The notes under the pieces were generated by a model. It saw nothing but the letters and a program-made list of their open reading frames with translations. It searched no databases and was not told the origin of the DNA. Both the position numbers and the translations under genes were made by a program. From an uncultured cyanobacterium (GTDB taxonomy: Bacteria; Cyanobacteriota; Cyanobacteriia; Cyanobacteriales; Geitlerinemataceae), in contig CAKZKB010000327.1 of NCBI GenBank assembly GCA_937121005.1, forward strand, positions 1-5,881: a stretch of DNA of 5,881 nucleotides, written 5' to 3'. Positions 1 to 5,765 of the stretch are shown piece by piece. How positions within the stretch are numbered: the stretch's first letter is position 1; every line of letters begins with the position of its first letter.

Positions 1-23
1 CATCAGACATAATCAATCTCTCC

Positions 24-638
24 CTATCTTCCTTTTTTCTGGGGTTCGGTAACGGGAGGTGATGCGGAAACGGTATCGGCGGGTGTATCCGGTACGGCAT
101 CGGACTCGCTTGGCATCGTCGGCGGGACGGCGGCGGCCTCGGGTGCGTCCTCTGCGGGGGCTGGCGGTTCGACGCGGGCACTTTCGCGATCGCCTGCGGT
201 TTCAGTCTCGCTAGGCGGTTCGGTATCGGGTTTGGGGGTCGGGGTGACGGGGGGTTCCGGTACGGTGGCGGTCGGTTTGGCGTGCGATCGCGATGTGGCG
301 AGGCGATCGATCCAGACTTCCGGCGAAATCTTGGCCAGCAGAGGAACAACGGCGTTCGTTTGGGCAATCAAAGCGCGATCGTTGGCGGGAATTTCTCGCC
401 AGCGTAGTTTCATCATTTGCCATCCTAACGCGATCGCCGCCCCCACTCCGGCTAGCTGTCCTAACAGTACCGCCCCGGTGATGCGTCCGGCGCAAACCCA
501 CAGTACCCAGGCAAAAAACAGTCCCAACGCCCCGGAAATAAAGTCATTTTGGCGATGAACCTGGGGCACGAAAAAGAAAGCAGACATCAAGGCGAGACTG
601 CACGCACCGACGACGATGGCAAGGATATAGGCTAGCAT
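24..638 (-). CDS. ycf66: Ycf66 family membrane protein
   Basis: This 204-residue protein has the Ycf66 layout, a family of unknown function shared by cyanobacteria and some plastids. Residues 1-24 (MLAYILAIVVGACSLALMSA and on), about 33-51 and about 53-78 are three hydrophobic segments, so the N-terminal third should sit in a membrane. A short conserved-looking stretch follows (KLRWREIPANDRALIAQTN, 77-95). From about residue 118 to the end the chain is a low-complexity tail of Pro, Thr, Glu, Ala and Ser that ends in basic QKKGR, probably disordered. The start ATG (complement 636-638) is the natural one, because the membrane segment begins there. A GGGGA sequence lies about 9-10 bases upstream. 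A TACAAT hexamer on the same strand (complement of 699-704) is a possible -10 box, but I see no good -35. The family call is from recognised sequence; the topology is inferred by eye. Confidence 0.9.
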   Translation of the reverse strand: MLAYILAIVVGACSLALMSAFFFVPQVHRQNDFISGALGLFFAWVLWVCAGRITGAVLLGQLAGVGAAIALGWQMMKLRWREIPANDRALIAQTNAVVPLLAKISPEVWIDRLATSRSHAKPTATVPEPPVTPTPKPDTEPPSETETAGDRESARVEPPAPAEDAPEAAAVPPTMPSESDAVPDTPADTVSASPPVTEPQKKGR

Positions 639-688
639 TGCGTCGAGTTCCCCTACAGAGCAACGAATTGGCGATCGCGATCCGGCCG

Positions 689-704
689 CCTAGTGGGTAT
701 TGTA
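689..704. repeat. Direct repeat copy A, CCTAGTGGGTATTGTA
   Basis: The 16-base motif CCTAGTGGGTATTGTA recurs at 1051-1065 with one G missing. Flanks of the two copies do not match. Read on the minus strand it contains TACAAT, which could be the -10 box for ycf66. Whether it is a duplication footprint, the edge of an inserted element or a repeated regulatory site cannot be told from one window. Confidence 0.55.
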
Positions 705-858
705 TCGTCTTCGGGCAACTGAGTACAGGCTCGGGGGAGGTAATGTGGTCAGGAATGCCAGCTTCTCGACTGGATTTGATTTGGTTCGTGGCACGGTAAT
801 TTGTTTTGACCCGTTCGCTATATCCGAGCCTCTGGTTTCATACCATTTTCCGAAAACT

Positions 859-917
859 GTAGGGGCGATTCGCGAATCGCCCCTACTTCGGATTGGGCAA
901 ACGCCGTTTGCCCCTAC
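859..917. repeat. Composite palindromic intergenic element (two hairpins)
   Basis: Positions 859-886 form a perfect 28-base palindrome: the left arm GTAGGGGCGATTCG is followed directly by its reverse complement. Nine bases later, 895-913 form a second inverted repeat with arms GGGCAAACG and CGTTTGCCC around a single C. The whole unit opens with GTAGGGGC (859-866) and closes with GCCCCTAC (910-917), which are inverted copies of each other; GCCCCTAC also ends the first palindrome (879-886). This nested design is typical of the dispersed G/C-rich palindromes common in cyanobacterial intergenic DNA. No T-tract follows either hairpin, so a classical terminator is unlikely. Confidence 0.85.
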
Positions 918-1024
918 ATCAACGTTTCCATGTGTTGCATTAATTCTGGAAATTGGTATCAGTTCGAGGTCAATCCATATTGGAAAGTTTGGGGCGCAGA
1001 TTTTCTTCTCCACAAAGTTTCTGC

Positions 1025-1044
1025 AAAATCTAAAATCTAAAATC
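1025..1044. repeat. Heptanucleotide tandem repeat (AAAATCT, about 2.9 copies)
   Basis: AAAATCT occurs at 1025-1031 and 1032-1038, followed by AAAATC at 1039-1044. Short tandem heptamers (STRR sequences) are a known feature of filamentous cyanobacterial intergenic DNA. The tract is short, so it could also be chance A/T-rich sequence. Confidence 0.6.
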
Positions 1045-1050
1045 GAATGA

Positions 1051-1065
1051 CCTAGTGGTATTGTA
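1051..1065. repeat. Direct repeat copy B, CCTAGTGGTATTGTA
   Basis: Second copy of the motif at 689-704, 15 bases with one G fewer in the GGG run. It lies 24 bases from the stop codon of the DUF1802 gene, so here it cannot be a promoter for that gene. Confidence 0.55.
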
Positions 1066-1073
1066 GGCGGTAC

Positions 1074-1089
1074 GGGCGCGATCGCGCCC
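1074..1089. repeat. HIP1-centred 16-bp perfect palindrome at the end of the DUF1802 gene
   Basis: GGGCGCGATCGCGCCC is perfectly self-complementary, with the HIP1 octamer at 1078-1085 in its middle. It touches the last base of the DUF1802 stop codon, so it would form a strong hairpin straight after that gene. The bases downstream on the minus strand (GTACCGCCTAC) hold no T-run, so it does not meet the pattern of an intrinsic terminator. Confidence 0.7.
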
Positions 1090-1652
1090 TAAACACTTTC
1101 AATCTTCGATCGCAGTTCTTGTACCTGACAATTGTACTCCCGATCGTCGAGAACTGGGGTAGAATAGTCAATGGCAATGGCATCTTTAAGTTCGATCCAC
1201 GATCGACAACCGCCATATTCGGATCGATAGGGAATTTCTGTGCGATCGCGTAACTGATAGACTCGCAATAGCAACACCGAAAGCGGTTGACTGGGTTTCC
1301 AGCGAAAGCGTTCGCTCGCCAAGCGATCGTTCCAAATATGAAAGGGAAGCAAGGCTTCTACTGCTTCGGGACGATGGACGGCGACGACTTCAGTAATGTC
1401 GGCCCAACCGCCAATGGGAACGGTTTCGGGATGCCAACCCGAGGGGACTGGAGAGACGCGATCGGCATATTCAGGCTTCAATAAATGGGGTTTTTGATGT
1501 TCGTAGGTAGGGTATAAGATCGCGCGATCGCCATCGACTTGAAAGCGTCCCCCGACTTCGCGAATGCCCCCTTTTCGCAACAAGACGATCGTCTCTCCGG
1601 CGAGTAAGGCATCGACGGCTACCGACCATTCTTTTAAGGCATGAGTTAGCAT
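1089..1652 (-). CDS. DUF1802 family protein
   Basis: Product of 187 residues that I place in DUF1802, a family of unknown function common in cyanobacteria. The N-terminus MLTHALKEWSVAVDALLAGE and the following TIVLLRKGGIREVGGRF are the recognisable core, and the family begins at such an ALKEW motif. Later stretches include YPTYEHQKPHLLKPEY, a central IGGWADITEVVAVHRPEAVEAL and a C-terminal SWIELKDAIAIDYSTPVL. There is no signal peptide or membrane segment with this start. The frame stays open upstream to an ATG at 1742, but those 30 extra residues would overlap the start of the divergent reductase gene and are Cys/Phe-rich and unlike the family, so I chose the ATG at 1650-1652. No clear Shine-Dalgarno precedes it. 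A possible promoter lies at 1684-1713. A hairpin follows the stop directly. Confidence 0.85.
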   Translation of the reverse strand: MLTHALKEWSVAVDALLAGETIVLLRKGGIREVGGRFQVDGDRAILYPTYEHQKPHLLKPEYADRVSPVPSGWHPETVPIGGWADITEVVAVHRPEAVEALLPFHIWNDRLASERFRWKPSQPLSVLLLRVYQLRDRTEIPYRSEYGGCRSWIELKDAIAIDYSTPVLDDREYNCQVQELRSKIESV

Positions 1653-1683
1653 AAAGTGTACCCGATCGCGCTCTATGTATGTT

Positions 1684-1713
1684 ATCTTAACAGAGAGTAG
1701 GCAGCAGAGGCAA
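1684..1713 (-). promoter_or_regulatory. Possible promoter for the DUF1802 gene
   Basis: On the minus strand TTGCCT (complement of 1708-1713) and TAAGAT (complement of 1684-1689) are 18 bases apart, each matching four of six bases of the sigma-70 boxes. They would start a transcript about 25 bases before the ATG at 1652. The match is weak. The two genes share only 65 bp of spacer, so control of both must be packed into it or extend into the coding ends. Confidence 0.25.
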
Positions 1714-1717
1714 AAAA

Positions 1718-2683
1718 ATGGAAACGCGATCGCTCGGGACATCAGAGGTGCAAATTACGCCGATTGTTACCGGAACCTGGCAAGCAGGTAAAAAGCAATG
1801 GGCCGGAATTGAAGACTCCGAAACCATCAAAGCCATTCGCACTGCTTACGACAACGGCATTACGACTGTTGACACAGCAGAAATTTATGGTAACGGACAT
1901 TCCGAAGAAATTGTCGCCAAAGCCTTGGCAGACGTGCGCGATCGCGTCGTTTACGCCTCGAAAGTGTTTGCGACGAACTTAAAATACGACAAGGTTATCG
2001 CCGCCTGCGAAGGTTCCTTAAAACGCTTGCAGACTGACTATATCGATCTCTATCAAATTCACTGGCCTTCAGGCAATTTTAACAGCGAACGGGTTCCCGT
2101 CTCCGAGACAATGGCAGCCCTCAACAAGTTAAAAACAGATGGCAAAATTCGCGCCATAGGCGTATCGAACTTTTCGCGATCGCAACTCGAAGAAGCCATG
2201 CAATACGGACGCATTGAGAGTTTGCAACCGCCCTATTCTTTATTTTGGCGGCAAGTGGAAACCGATCTCACTCCTTATTGCGTGGAACACAATGTTTCTA
2301 TCCTCGCTTATTCATCTTTGGCACAGGGGTTGCTAACTGGAAAGTTCGGCACCGACCATCAGTTTGCTGAAGGCGACCATCGCAGCAAGAATAAATTGTT
2401 TGCAGACAAAGAAAACTACGCTCGCGTCCAAGAAGCCCTCGATCGCCTGCGTCCCATCGCCGATCGTAAAGAATGCAGTTTGGCACAGCTATCGCTAGCC
2501 TGGTTGATTTCTCAGCCGCAAACCAACGCCATTGTTGGAGTACGAAATAGCGAACAAGCGGCCAGCAATGCTAAAGTGACGGAAGTCAAACTTACCGCAG
2601 AAGAGATAGAAGAAGTTAGCAACATCGGGCGCATCGTCACCGATCGCCTCGACAACACCGATCGCATTCTTTGGGATTTTTAG
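1718..2683 (+). CDS. Aldo/keto reductase
   Basis: Cytosolic NAD(P)H-dependent oxidoreductase of 321 residues, the usual length for the family's TIM barrel; the family reduces aldehydes and ketones to alcohols. The catalytic tetrad is readable: Asp52 and Tyr57 in TTVDTAEIYGNGHSEE, Lys82 in YASKVF and His115 in LYQIHWPSG. Further family marks are IRAIGVSNFS (145-153), the SILAYSSLAQGLLTGKF segment (194-210) and the cofactor-binding C-terminal region with AIVGVRNSEQ (271-280). The substrate cannot be read from sequence. The ATG at 1718 has AGAGG (1706-1710) seven bases upstream, and the coding start METRSLGTSEVQ fits the family's first strand. It is the first gene of a probable three-gene operon; the next ATG is five bases past its stop. 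Confidence 0.95.
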   Translation: METRSLGTSEVQITPIVTGTWQAGKKQWAGIEDSETIKAIRTAYDNGITTVDTAEIYGNGHSEEIVAKALADVRDRVVYASKVFATNLKYDKVIAACEGSLKRLQTDYIDLYQIHWPSGNFNSERVPVSETMAALNKLKTDGKIRAIGVSNFSRSQLEEAMQYGRIESLQPPYSLFWRQVETDLTPYCVEHNVSILAYSSLAQGLLTGKFGTDHQFAEGDHRSKNKLFADKENYARVQEALDRLRPIADRKECSLAQLSLAWLISQPQTNAIVGVRNSEQAASNAKVTEVKLTAEEIEEVSNIGRIVTDRLDNTDRILWDF

Positions 2684-2688
2684 CCACT

Positions 2689-3273
2689 ATGTTTGCCACT
2701 CTCGATGCCCTAGCTGAAGCCGCGATCGCCGGCCGTTTAATTAGTTTCCCCACTGACACGGTTCCTGCATTAGCAGCCCGCAGCGATCGTGCCGAACTCG
2801 TGTTTGCCGCCAAGCGCCGCGATCGATCCAAACCGTTAATTTTGATGGGCGCAAATCCATCAGATCTATGGACGTTTGTCAAGGGAACTGATACCGATTT
2901 AGACAACTGGAAAGCCATCGCCGATCGCTACTGGCCTGGCGCAATTACGTTCGTTCTCCCAGCCAGCGATCGCCTCCCGAAAGAAATCAATCCCATCGAT
3001 CCGACCACTGTAGGTCTGCGAATTCCCGACTGTACTATTGCCCGCCAACTGTTAGAAATAACCGGGCCGCTAGCCACCACCAGCGCCAATTTATCGGGAG
3101 AACCGCCGCTAGAAAACTTAGCAGAAATTCGCGATCGCTTCCCGGAAGCGATGGTTTTGGCTCCAGAACTAGCAGAACCCGGTAGCGGGCAGCCTTCAAC
3201 AGTGGTAAAATGGACAGAAACCGGATGGAAGCTGTTGCGACAAGGAGGAGTTCTGTGGCACGAAACGATTTAA
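2689..3273 (+). CDS. L-threonylcarbamoyladenylate synthase (TsaC/YrdC type)
   Basis: Enzyme of 194 residues of the Sua5/YciO/YrdC family. The family makes threonylcarbamoyl-AMP from threonine, bicarbonate and ATP, the first step of t6A37 modification on ANN-decoding tRNAs. Visible marks are ISFPTDTVPAL (18-28, where many relatives have PTDTVYGL), the basic KRRDRSKPLILM stretch (43-53), YWPGAITFVLPAS (81-93), TVGLRIPD (107-114), TTSANLSGEPP (130-140) and GSGQPSTVV (166-173). It has the short single-domain form, without the extra Sua5 C-terminal domain. I chose the ATG at 2689; a TTG at 2671 is also in frame but would overlap the reductase. YciO-like paralogues share these motifs, so a role other than t6A synthesis is possible. 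Its 3' end carries the ribosome site and start of the next gene. Confidence 0.88.
   Translation: MFATLDALAEAAIAGRLISFPTDTVPALAARSDRAELVFAAKRRDRSKPLILMGANPSDLWTFVKGTDTDLDNWKAIADRYWPGAITFVLPASDRLPKEINPIDPTTVGLRIPDCTIARQLLEITGPLATTSANLSGEPPLENLAEIRDRFPEAMVLAPELAEPGSGQPSTVVKWTETGWKLLRQGGVLWHETI
3242..3250 (+). promoter_or_regulatory. Strong Shine-Dalgarno inside the tsaC-like gene; sets the GTG start of the E1-like gene
   Basis: AAGGAGGAG contains the full AGGAGG core at 3243-3248, six bases before GTG 3255. It is the strongest ribosome site in the window and lies within the coding sequence of the upstream gene. It is why I prefer GTG 3255 over the in-frame ATGs at 3210 and 3225, which have no such site. 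Confidence 0.85.
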
Positions 3274-3905
3274 CCTCGGCGCTGTTTCACGAACGCCTCT
3301 ATCGCACGTCTGAAGTGATGAACACGCTACAAACTGCGTCGGTAACGGTGTGCGGCGCGGGGGCTTTGGGTGCTAATATTGCGGAAAATTTAGCGCGATC
3401 GGGGGTGGGAACGCTGAAAGTTATCGATCGCGATCGTATTGAAGAACGCAACCTCTCGACTCAACCCTATTACCGTTCCGATATTGGAGCGTTTAAGGGT
3501 AAAATTTTGGCTAACAGTCTCTATCGCGCTTTGGGGATTAAAATCGAGGCGGTTTGTAAAGAACTGACGGCGGACAATGCCGAACAAGCGATCGGCAAAC
3601 CTCATTTAGTTCTCGATACCTTCGATAATAGCACATCGCGGCAAGCGGTGAAAGATTATTGCAATGCCAGCGAAATTCCTTGCTTGCACGCGGGTCTAGC
3701 CAGCGACTATGCTGAGATTATCTGGAACGAAAACTATCGCGTTCCCTCGCCAGCAAACGACGATGTTTGCGATTACCCTCTGGCGCGAAATCTGGTATTA
3801 TTGGCGGTGGCGGTAGCTTCAGAAGTGACGATCGCTTTTTTAGCAACGCGATCGCAGCACAGTTTTACAGTGACGTTAGGGGATTTTGCGATCGCGAAGT
3901 TTTAG
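3255..3905 (+). CDS. ThiF/MoeB/HesA-family E1-like adenylyltransferase
   Basis: Protein of 216 residues with a single E1-like Rossmann domain. Relatives adenylate the C-terminus of a ubiquitin-like sulfur carrier (MoaD, ThiS) or, in TcdA, a tRNA base modification. Residues 33-39 (CGAGALG) are the ATP-binding glycine loop, followed by ANIAENLARSGVGTLKVIDRD with Asp58/Asp60 at the strand end. IEERNLSTQ (62-70) matches the NLxRQ motif except that the arginine (MoeB Arg73) is Thr69. Lys81 is the likely counterpart of MoeB Lys86, and LDTFDNSTSRQAV (120-132) carries the DxxDNxxxR motif with Asp124. Arg17 in RLYRT fits MoeB Arg14. I see no CxxC zinc pairs and no rhodanese domain. The start is GTG, set by the strong ribosome site. 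It overlaps the tsaC-like gene by 19 bp and ends the probable operon. The substrate is not known; thiamine, molybdopterin or tRNA roles are all open. Confidence 0.88.
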   Translation: MARNDLTSALFHERLYRTSEVMNTLQTASVTVCGAGALGANIAENLARSGVGTLKVIDRDRIEERNLSTQPYYRSDIGAFKGKILANSLYRALGIKIEAVCKELTADNAEQAIGKPHLVLDTFDNSTSRQAVKDYCNASEIPCLHAGLASDYAEIIWNENYRVPSPANDDVCDYPLARNLVLLAVAVASEVTIAFLATRSQHSFTVTLGDFAIAKF

Positions 3906-3907
3906 AC

Positions 3908-3933
3908 CACAGATAAATAGGATAGACACAGAT
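3908..3933. repeat. Short CACAGAT direct repeats just after the E1-like gene
   Basis: CACAGAT occurs at 3908-3914 and 3927-3933, three bases after the E1-like stop codon. Strings of ACCACAGAT/GACACAGAT are seen repeatedly in the intergenic DNA of many bacteria; that comparison is from memory. No function is claimed. Confidence 0.4.
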
Positions 3934-4056
3934 GGTTTTTGGGCAAAAGCGATACTGCAAACAGGATGAATTGGGATACAATACAAGCGATCTCGTAAAA
4001 AAATGCTGTAAGGATTCAGATTCGTGGTAGTATTGTCGCAGATCTCGTTTGGTAAT

Positions 4057-4073
4057 GGGAGCATCTTGCTCCC
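4057..4073. repeat. GGGAGCATCTTGCTCCC inverted repeat
   Basis: Arms GGGAGCA and TGCTCCC pair perfectly over seven bases around a TCT loop. The hairpin lies about 80 bases before the acetyltransferase start, in a 250-bp spacer with no gene. There is no T-run after it (GAACTGTAACC follows), so it is more likely a dispersed intergenic repeat than a terminator. Confidence 0.65.
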
Positions 4074-4155
4074 GAACTGTAACCAGACACATCTTTAACC
4101 ACTCGCCTTGGGTATCGTTCCTCTACCCAATCTACAAGATTTCCAAACAATCGCT

Positions 4156-4605
4156 ATGAACGTTAACATTATCGATCGCCTTTCGGAACAGCAAGTCGAG
4201 GAATTATGGCAATTGTATCGCCTAGAATTTTGGAGTCGCGATCGGCAACTCGAAGACGTGCGCCAAATGTTAAAACATTCTGATGTTATCGTCGCCCTTT
4301 GTCAAGAAGTAGACGGAAAACTGTTAGGGTTCGCTCGCATTCTCACCGATTTTGTCTATCGGGCGGTCATTTTTGATGTCATTATTGAGTCATCTTATCG
4401 CGATCGCGGCTTGGGACGCAAGTTAATGGAGGCGATCGTCAACCATCCGCGTTTAACATCGATTGAATATTTGAGTCTGTTCTGCTTGTCCGACATGATT
4501 CCATTTTATCAAAAATTCGGATTTGCAGAGCTTGACATCGATTTGCGCTTGATGTTAAAAAAAGGTAATGGACAATCAATTGGGTCACAACGAACAGTTA
4601 GTTAA
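4156..4605 (+). CDS. GNAT family N-acetyltransferase
   Basis: Small acetyl-CoA-dependent acyltransferase of 149 residues, a normal size for a single GNAT domain. VDGKLLGFARILTDF (52-66) is the central strand pair and VIFDVIIESSYRDRGLGRKLM (71-91) is motif A, with the acetyl-CoA loop R-D-R-G-L-G at 82-87. MIPFYQKFGFAEL (114-126) is the motif B region, with the usual FYxxxGF. The acceptor is unknown. I chose ATG 4156, since an upstream TTG at 4108 would add 16 residues ahead of the domain; neither has a good ribosome site. The gene lies between two repeat-bearing spacers and is probably transcribed alone, although a reading-through transcript from the upstream operon is not excluded. Confidence 0.9.
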   Translation: MNVNIIDRLSEQQVEELWQLYRLEFWSRDRQLEDVRQMLKHSDVIVALCQEVDGKLLGFARILTDFVYRAVIFDVIIESSYRDRGLGRKLMEAIVNHPRLTSIEYLSLFCLSDMIPFYQKFGFAELDIDLRLMLKKGNGQSIGSQRTVS

Positions 4606-4656
4606 TACTGACTCGATCGCCCCAAGTATTCAGGTAATATCGAACATGATTGTAAC

Positions 4657-4731
4657 GATCCCCCTTCCGTCCCCCTTCATAAGGGGGAAACCAAGTAATC
4701 CCCCCCTTAGCAAGGGGGGTTAGGGGGGATC
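4657..4731. repeat. 75-bp palindromic element with two C/G-run hairpins and inverted ends
   Basis: The ends are inverted copies: GATCCCCC at 4657-4664 and GGGGGATC at 4724-4731. Inside are two perfect hairpins: CCCCCTT-CAT-AAGGGGG (4671-4687) and CCCCCCTT-AGC-AAGGGGGG (4701-4719). The CCCCCCTTAGCAAGGGGGG type of unit is a dispersed intergenic repeat I know from many cyanobacterial genomes. Terminal inverted repeats, small size and no coding capacity suggest a MITE-like element, though no target duplication is obvious. It sits between the acetyltransferase and the sugar kinase. No T-tract follows either stem. Confidence 0.8.
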
Positions 4732-4789
4732 TTGGTGGTTAACCTGCTTACCCACTATCTAATTACCAATTACCAAAACAGGGGGAACC

Positions 4790-5764
4790 GTGACACATCC
4801 GCGTATCATCTGCTTGGGAGAAATTCTGTTCGATCGCCTCGCCAACCAACGCGGGAAACCCATCGAGGAGGTCGAGTCTTGGACGGACTACCCCGGTGGC
4901 GCGCCTGCAAACGTTGCTTGCGGAGTCCAAAAATTGGGAACGCCATCTGCATTTGTCGGTTGTGTCGGTCGCGACGACACGGGTAACGAATTAGTGAGTT
5001 TACTCGAAGAACTTGGCGTAGATACGACAGGGGTGCAGCGCCATCCCACTGCCCCGACGCGGCGGGTTTACGTGGTACGATCGCCCGAAGGAGAACCGGA
5101 TTTTGCCGGGTTTGGCGACACGCCGACGACGGAATTTGCCGATGCCAAATTGCAAGCTGAGGCGCTACCAGAAATGCTGTTTCAACAGGCAGAATTTTTG
5201 GTGTTGGGAACCTTAGAACTGGCTTACCCAGAGACTAAAGTGGCAATCGATCGCGCCTTGAAACTGGCCGATCGCCACTACGTTAAAATTTTGGTCGATG
5301 TCAATTGGCGGCCCATGTTTTGGCCCGATCCAGACGTAGCATTCGATCGCATTCACGAACTCTTAAAGCGAGTCGATTTCTTAAAACTGTCTGAAAGCGA
5401 AGCCAAATGGCTGTTTAAAACTGACGATCCCGGCGCGATCGCCCATCGCATGGGCAATAAAGAAGGCGTTCTCGTCACGCGCGGCGATCGCGGTTGTTCC
5501 TATTGTTTAAGCGAGAACGAGGATTCGCTTCCTGCATTTTCAGTTCTAGTTGAAGACCCTACGGGTGCTGGCGATGGCTTTGTTTCTGGCTTTTTACACC
5601 AGCTTGGTCAGTACGAAATGAGCTACTTACAAGACCCAGATGTCGCCCGTGAAATTGCCACTTATGCCAGTGCAGTAGGGGCAATTGTCGCCTCTAAACC
5701 GGGCGCGATCGCGGCGCAACCGACCGCCGAAGAAGTGCAACAATTCCGCGATCGAAAACCGTGA
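4790..5764 (+). CDS. PfkB family carbohydrate kinase (fructokinase-like)
   Basis: ATP-dependent sugar kinase of 324 residues, full length for the ribokinase/PfkB fold. The N-terminus RIICLGEILFDRL (5-17) and the sugar-binding PGGAPANVACGVQKLG (35-50) with VGCVGRDDTGNEL (56-68) form the first signature. ILVDVNWRPMFW (167-178) and FLKLSESEAKWLF (197-209) follow, and VLVTRGDRGC (227-236) precedes the second signature DPTGAGDGFVSGF (256-268), whose Asp262 is the catalytic base. The motif set is closest to fructokinases, so fructose to fructose-6-phosphate is the likely reaction, but ribokinase-type relatives accept other sugars. Start is GTG 4790, with AGGGGG (4780-4785) four bases upstream and the family start right after it. 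It follows a repeat element and ends one base from the convergent xisI stop, so no separate terminator fits between them. Confidence 0.92.
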   Translation: MTHPRIICLGEILFDRLANQRGKPIEEVESWTDYPGGAPANVACGVQKLGTPSAFVGCVGRDDTGNELVSLLEELGVDTTGVQRHPTAPTRRVYVVRSPEGEPDFAGFGDTPTTEFADAKLQAEALPEMLFQQAEFLVLGTLELAYPETKVAIDRALKLADRHYVKILVDVNWRPMFWPDPDVAFDRIHELLKRVDFLKLSESEAKWLFKTDDPGAIAHRMGNKEGVLVTRGDRGCSYCLSENEDSLPAFSVLVEDPTGAGDGFVSGFLHQLGQYEMSYLQDPDVAREIATYASAVGAIVASKPGAIAAQPTAEEVQQFRDRKP

Positions 5765-5765
5765 C

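Larger units (their letters stand above)
639..1088. other. 450-bp gene-free, repeat-rich interval
   Basis: No convincing gene lies here. Open frames exist on both strands across most of the gap, but they run through palindromic repeats, lack a plausible start or ribosome site and match no family I know. In order the interval holds a HIP1 site (671-678), the first copy of a duplicated motif (689-704), unassigned sequence (705-858), a two-palindrome element (859-917), more unassigned sequence (918-1024), a heptanucleotide tandem repeat (1025-1044), the second copy of the duplicated motif (1051-1065) and a HIP1-centred palindrome (1074-1089). It separates two leftward genes, so it must hold the promoter of ycf66 and the transcript end of the DUF1802 gene. 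Confidence 0.75.

Noticed and set aside
211..558. Open frames on other strands and frames inside ycf66
   Set aside because: They are shadows of the G/C-rich tail coding sequence, and the ycf66 frame has the clear family match.
690..1050. Open frames on both strands covering most of the gap between ycf66 and the DUF1802 gene
   Set aside because: They run through palindromic repeats and the heptamer tract, the plus-strand one begins at a TTG with no ribosome site, and neither product matches a family I know.
1653..1742. N-terminal extension of the DUF1802 protein to an ATG at 1742
   Set aside because: It would overlap the divergent reductase gene, and the added 30 residues do not resemble the family, whose core begins at MLTHALKEW.
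3210..3254. Earlier ATG starts (3210, 3225) for the E1-like gene
   Set aside because: No ribosome site precedes them, while GTG 3255 has AAGGAGGAG at ideal spacing. The added residues are just the tsaC-like C-terminus read in another frame.
3865..4092. Minus-strand open frames after the E1-like gene
   Set aside because: They cover the GGGAGCA hairpin and CACAGAT repeats, overlap the E1-like 3' end and have no recognisable product.
4108..4155. TTG start adding 16 residues to the acetyltransferase
   Set aside because: The ATG at 4156 begins closer to the GNAT domain and the extra residues look like translated spacer.
4671..4719. Intrinsic terminators for the acetyltransferase gene
   Set aside because: Both hairpins are strong but neither is followed by a T-run, and the unit matches a dispersed cyanobacterial repeat.
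4732..4986. A small gene overlapping the kinase start in another frame
   Set aside because: The kinase frame carries the PfkB signatures from its first residues; the alternative is Arg-rich out-of-frame translation.
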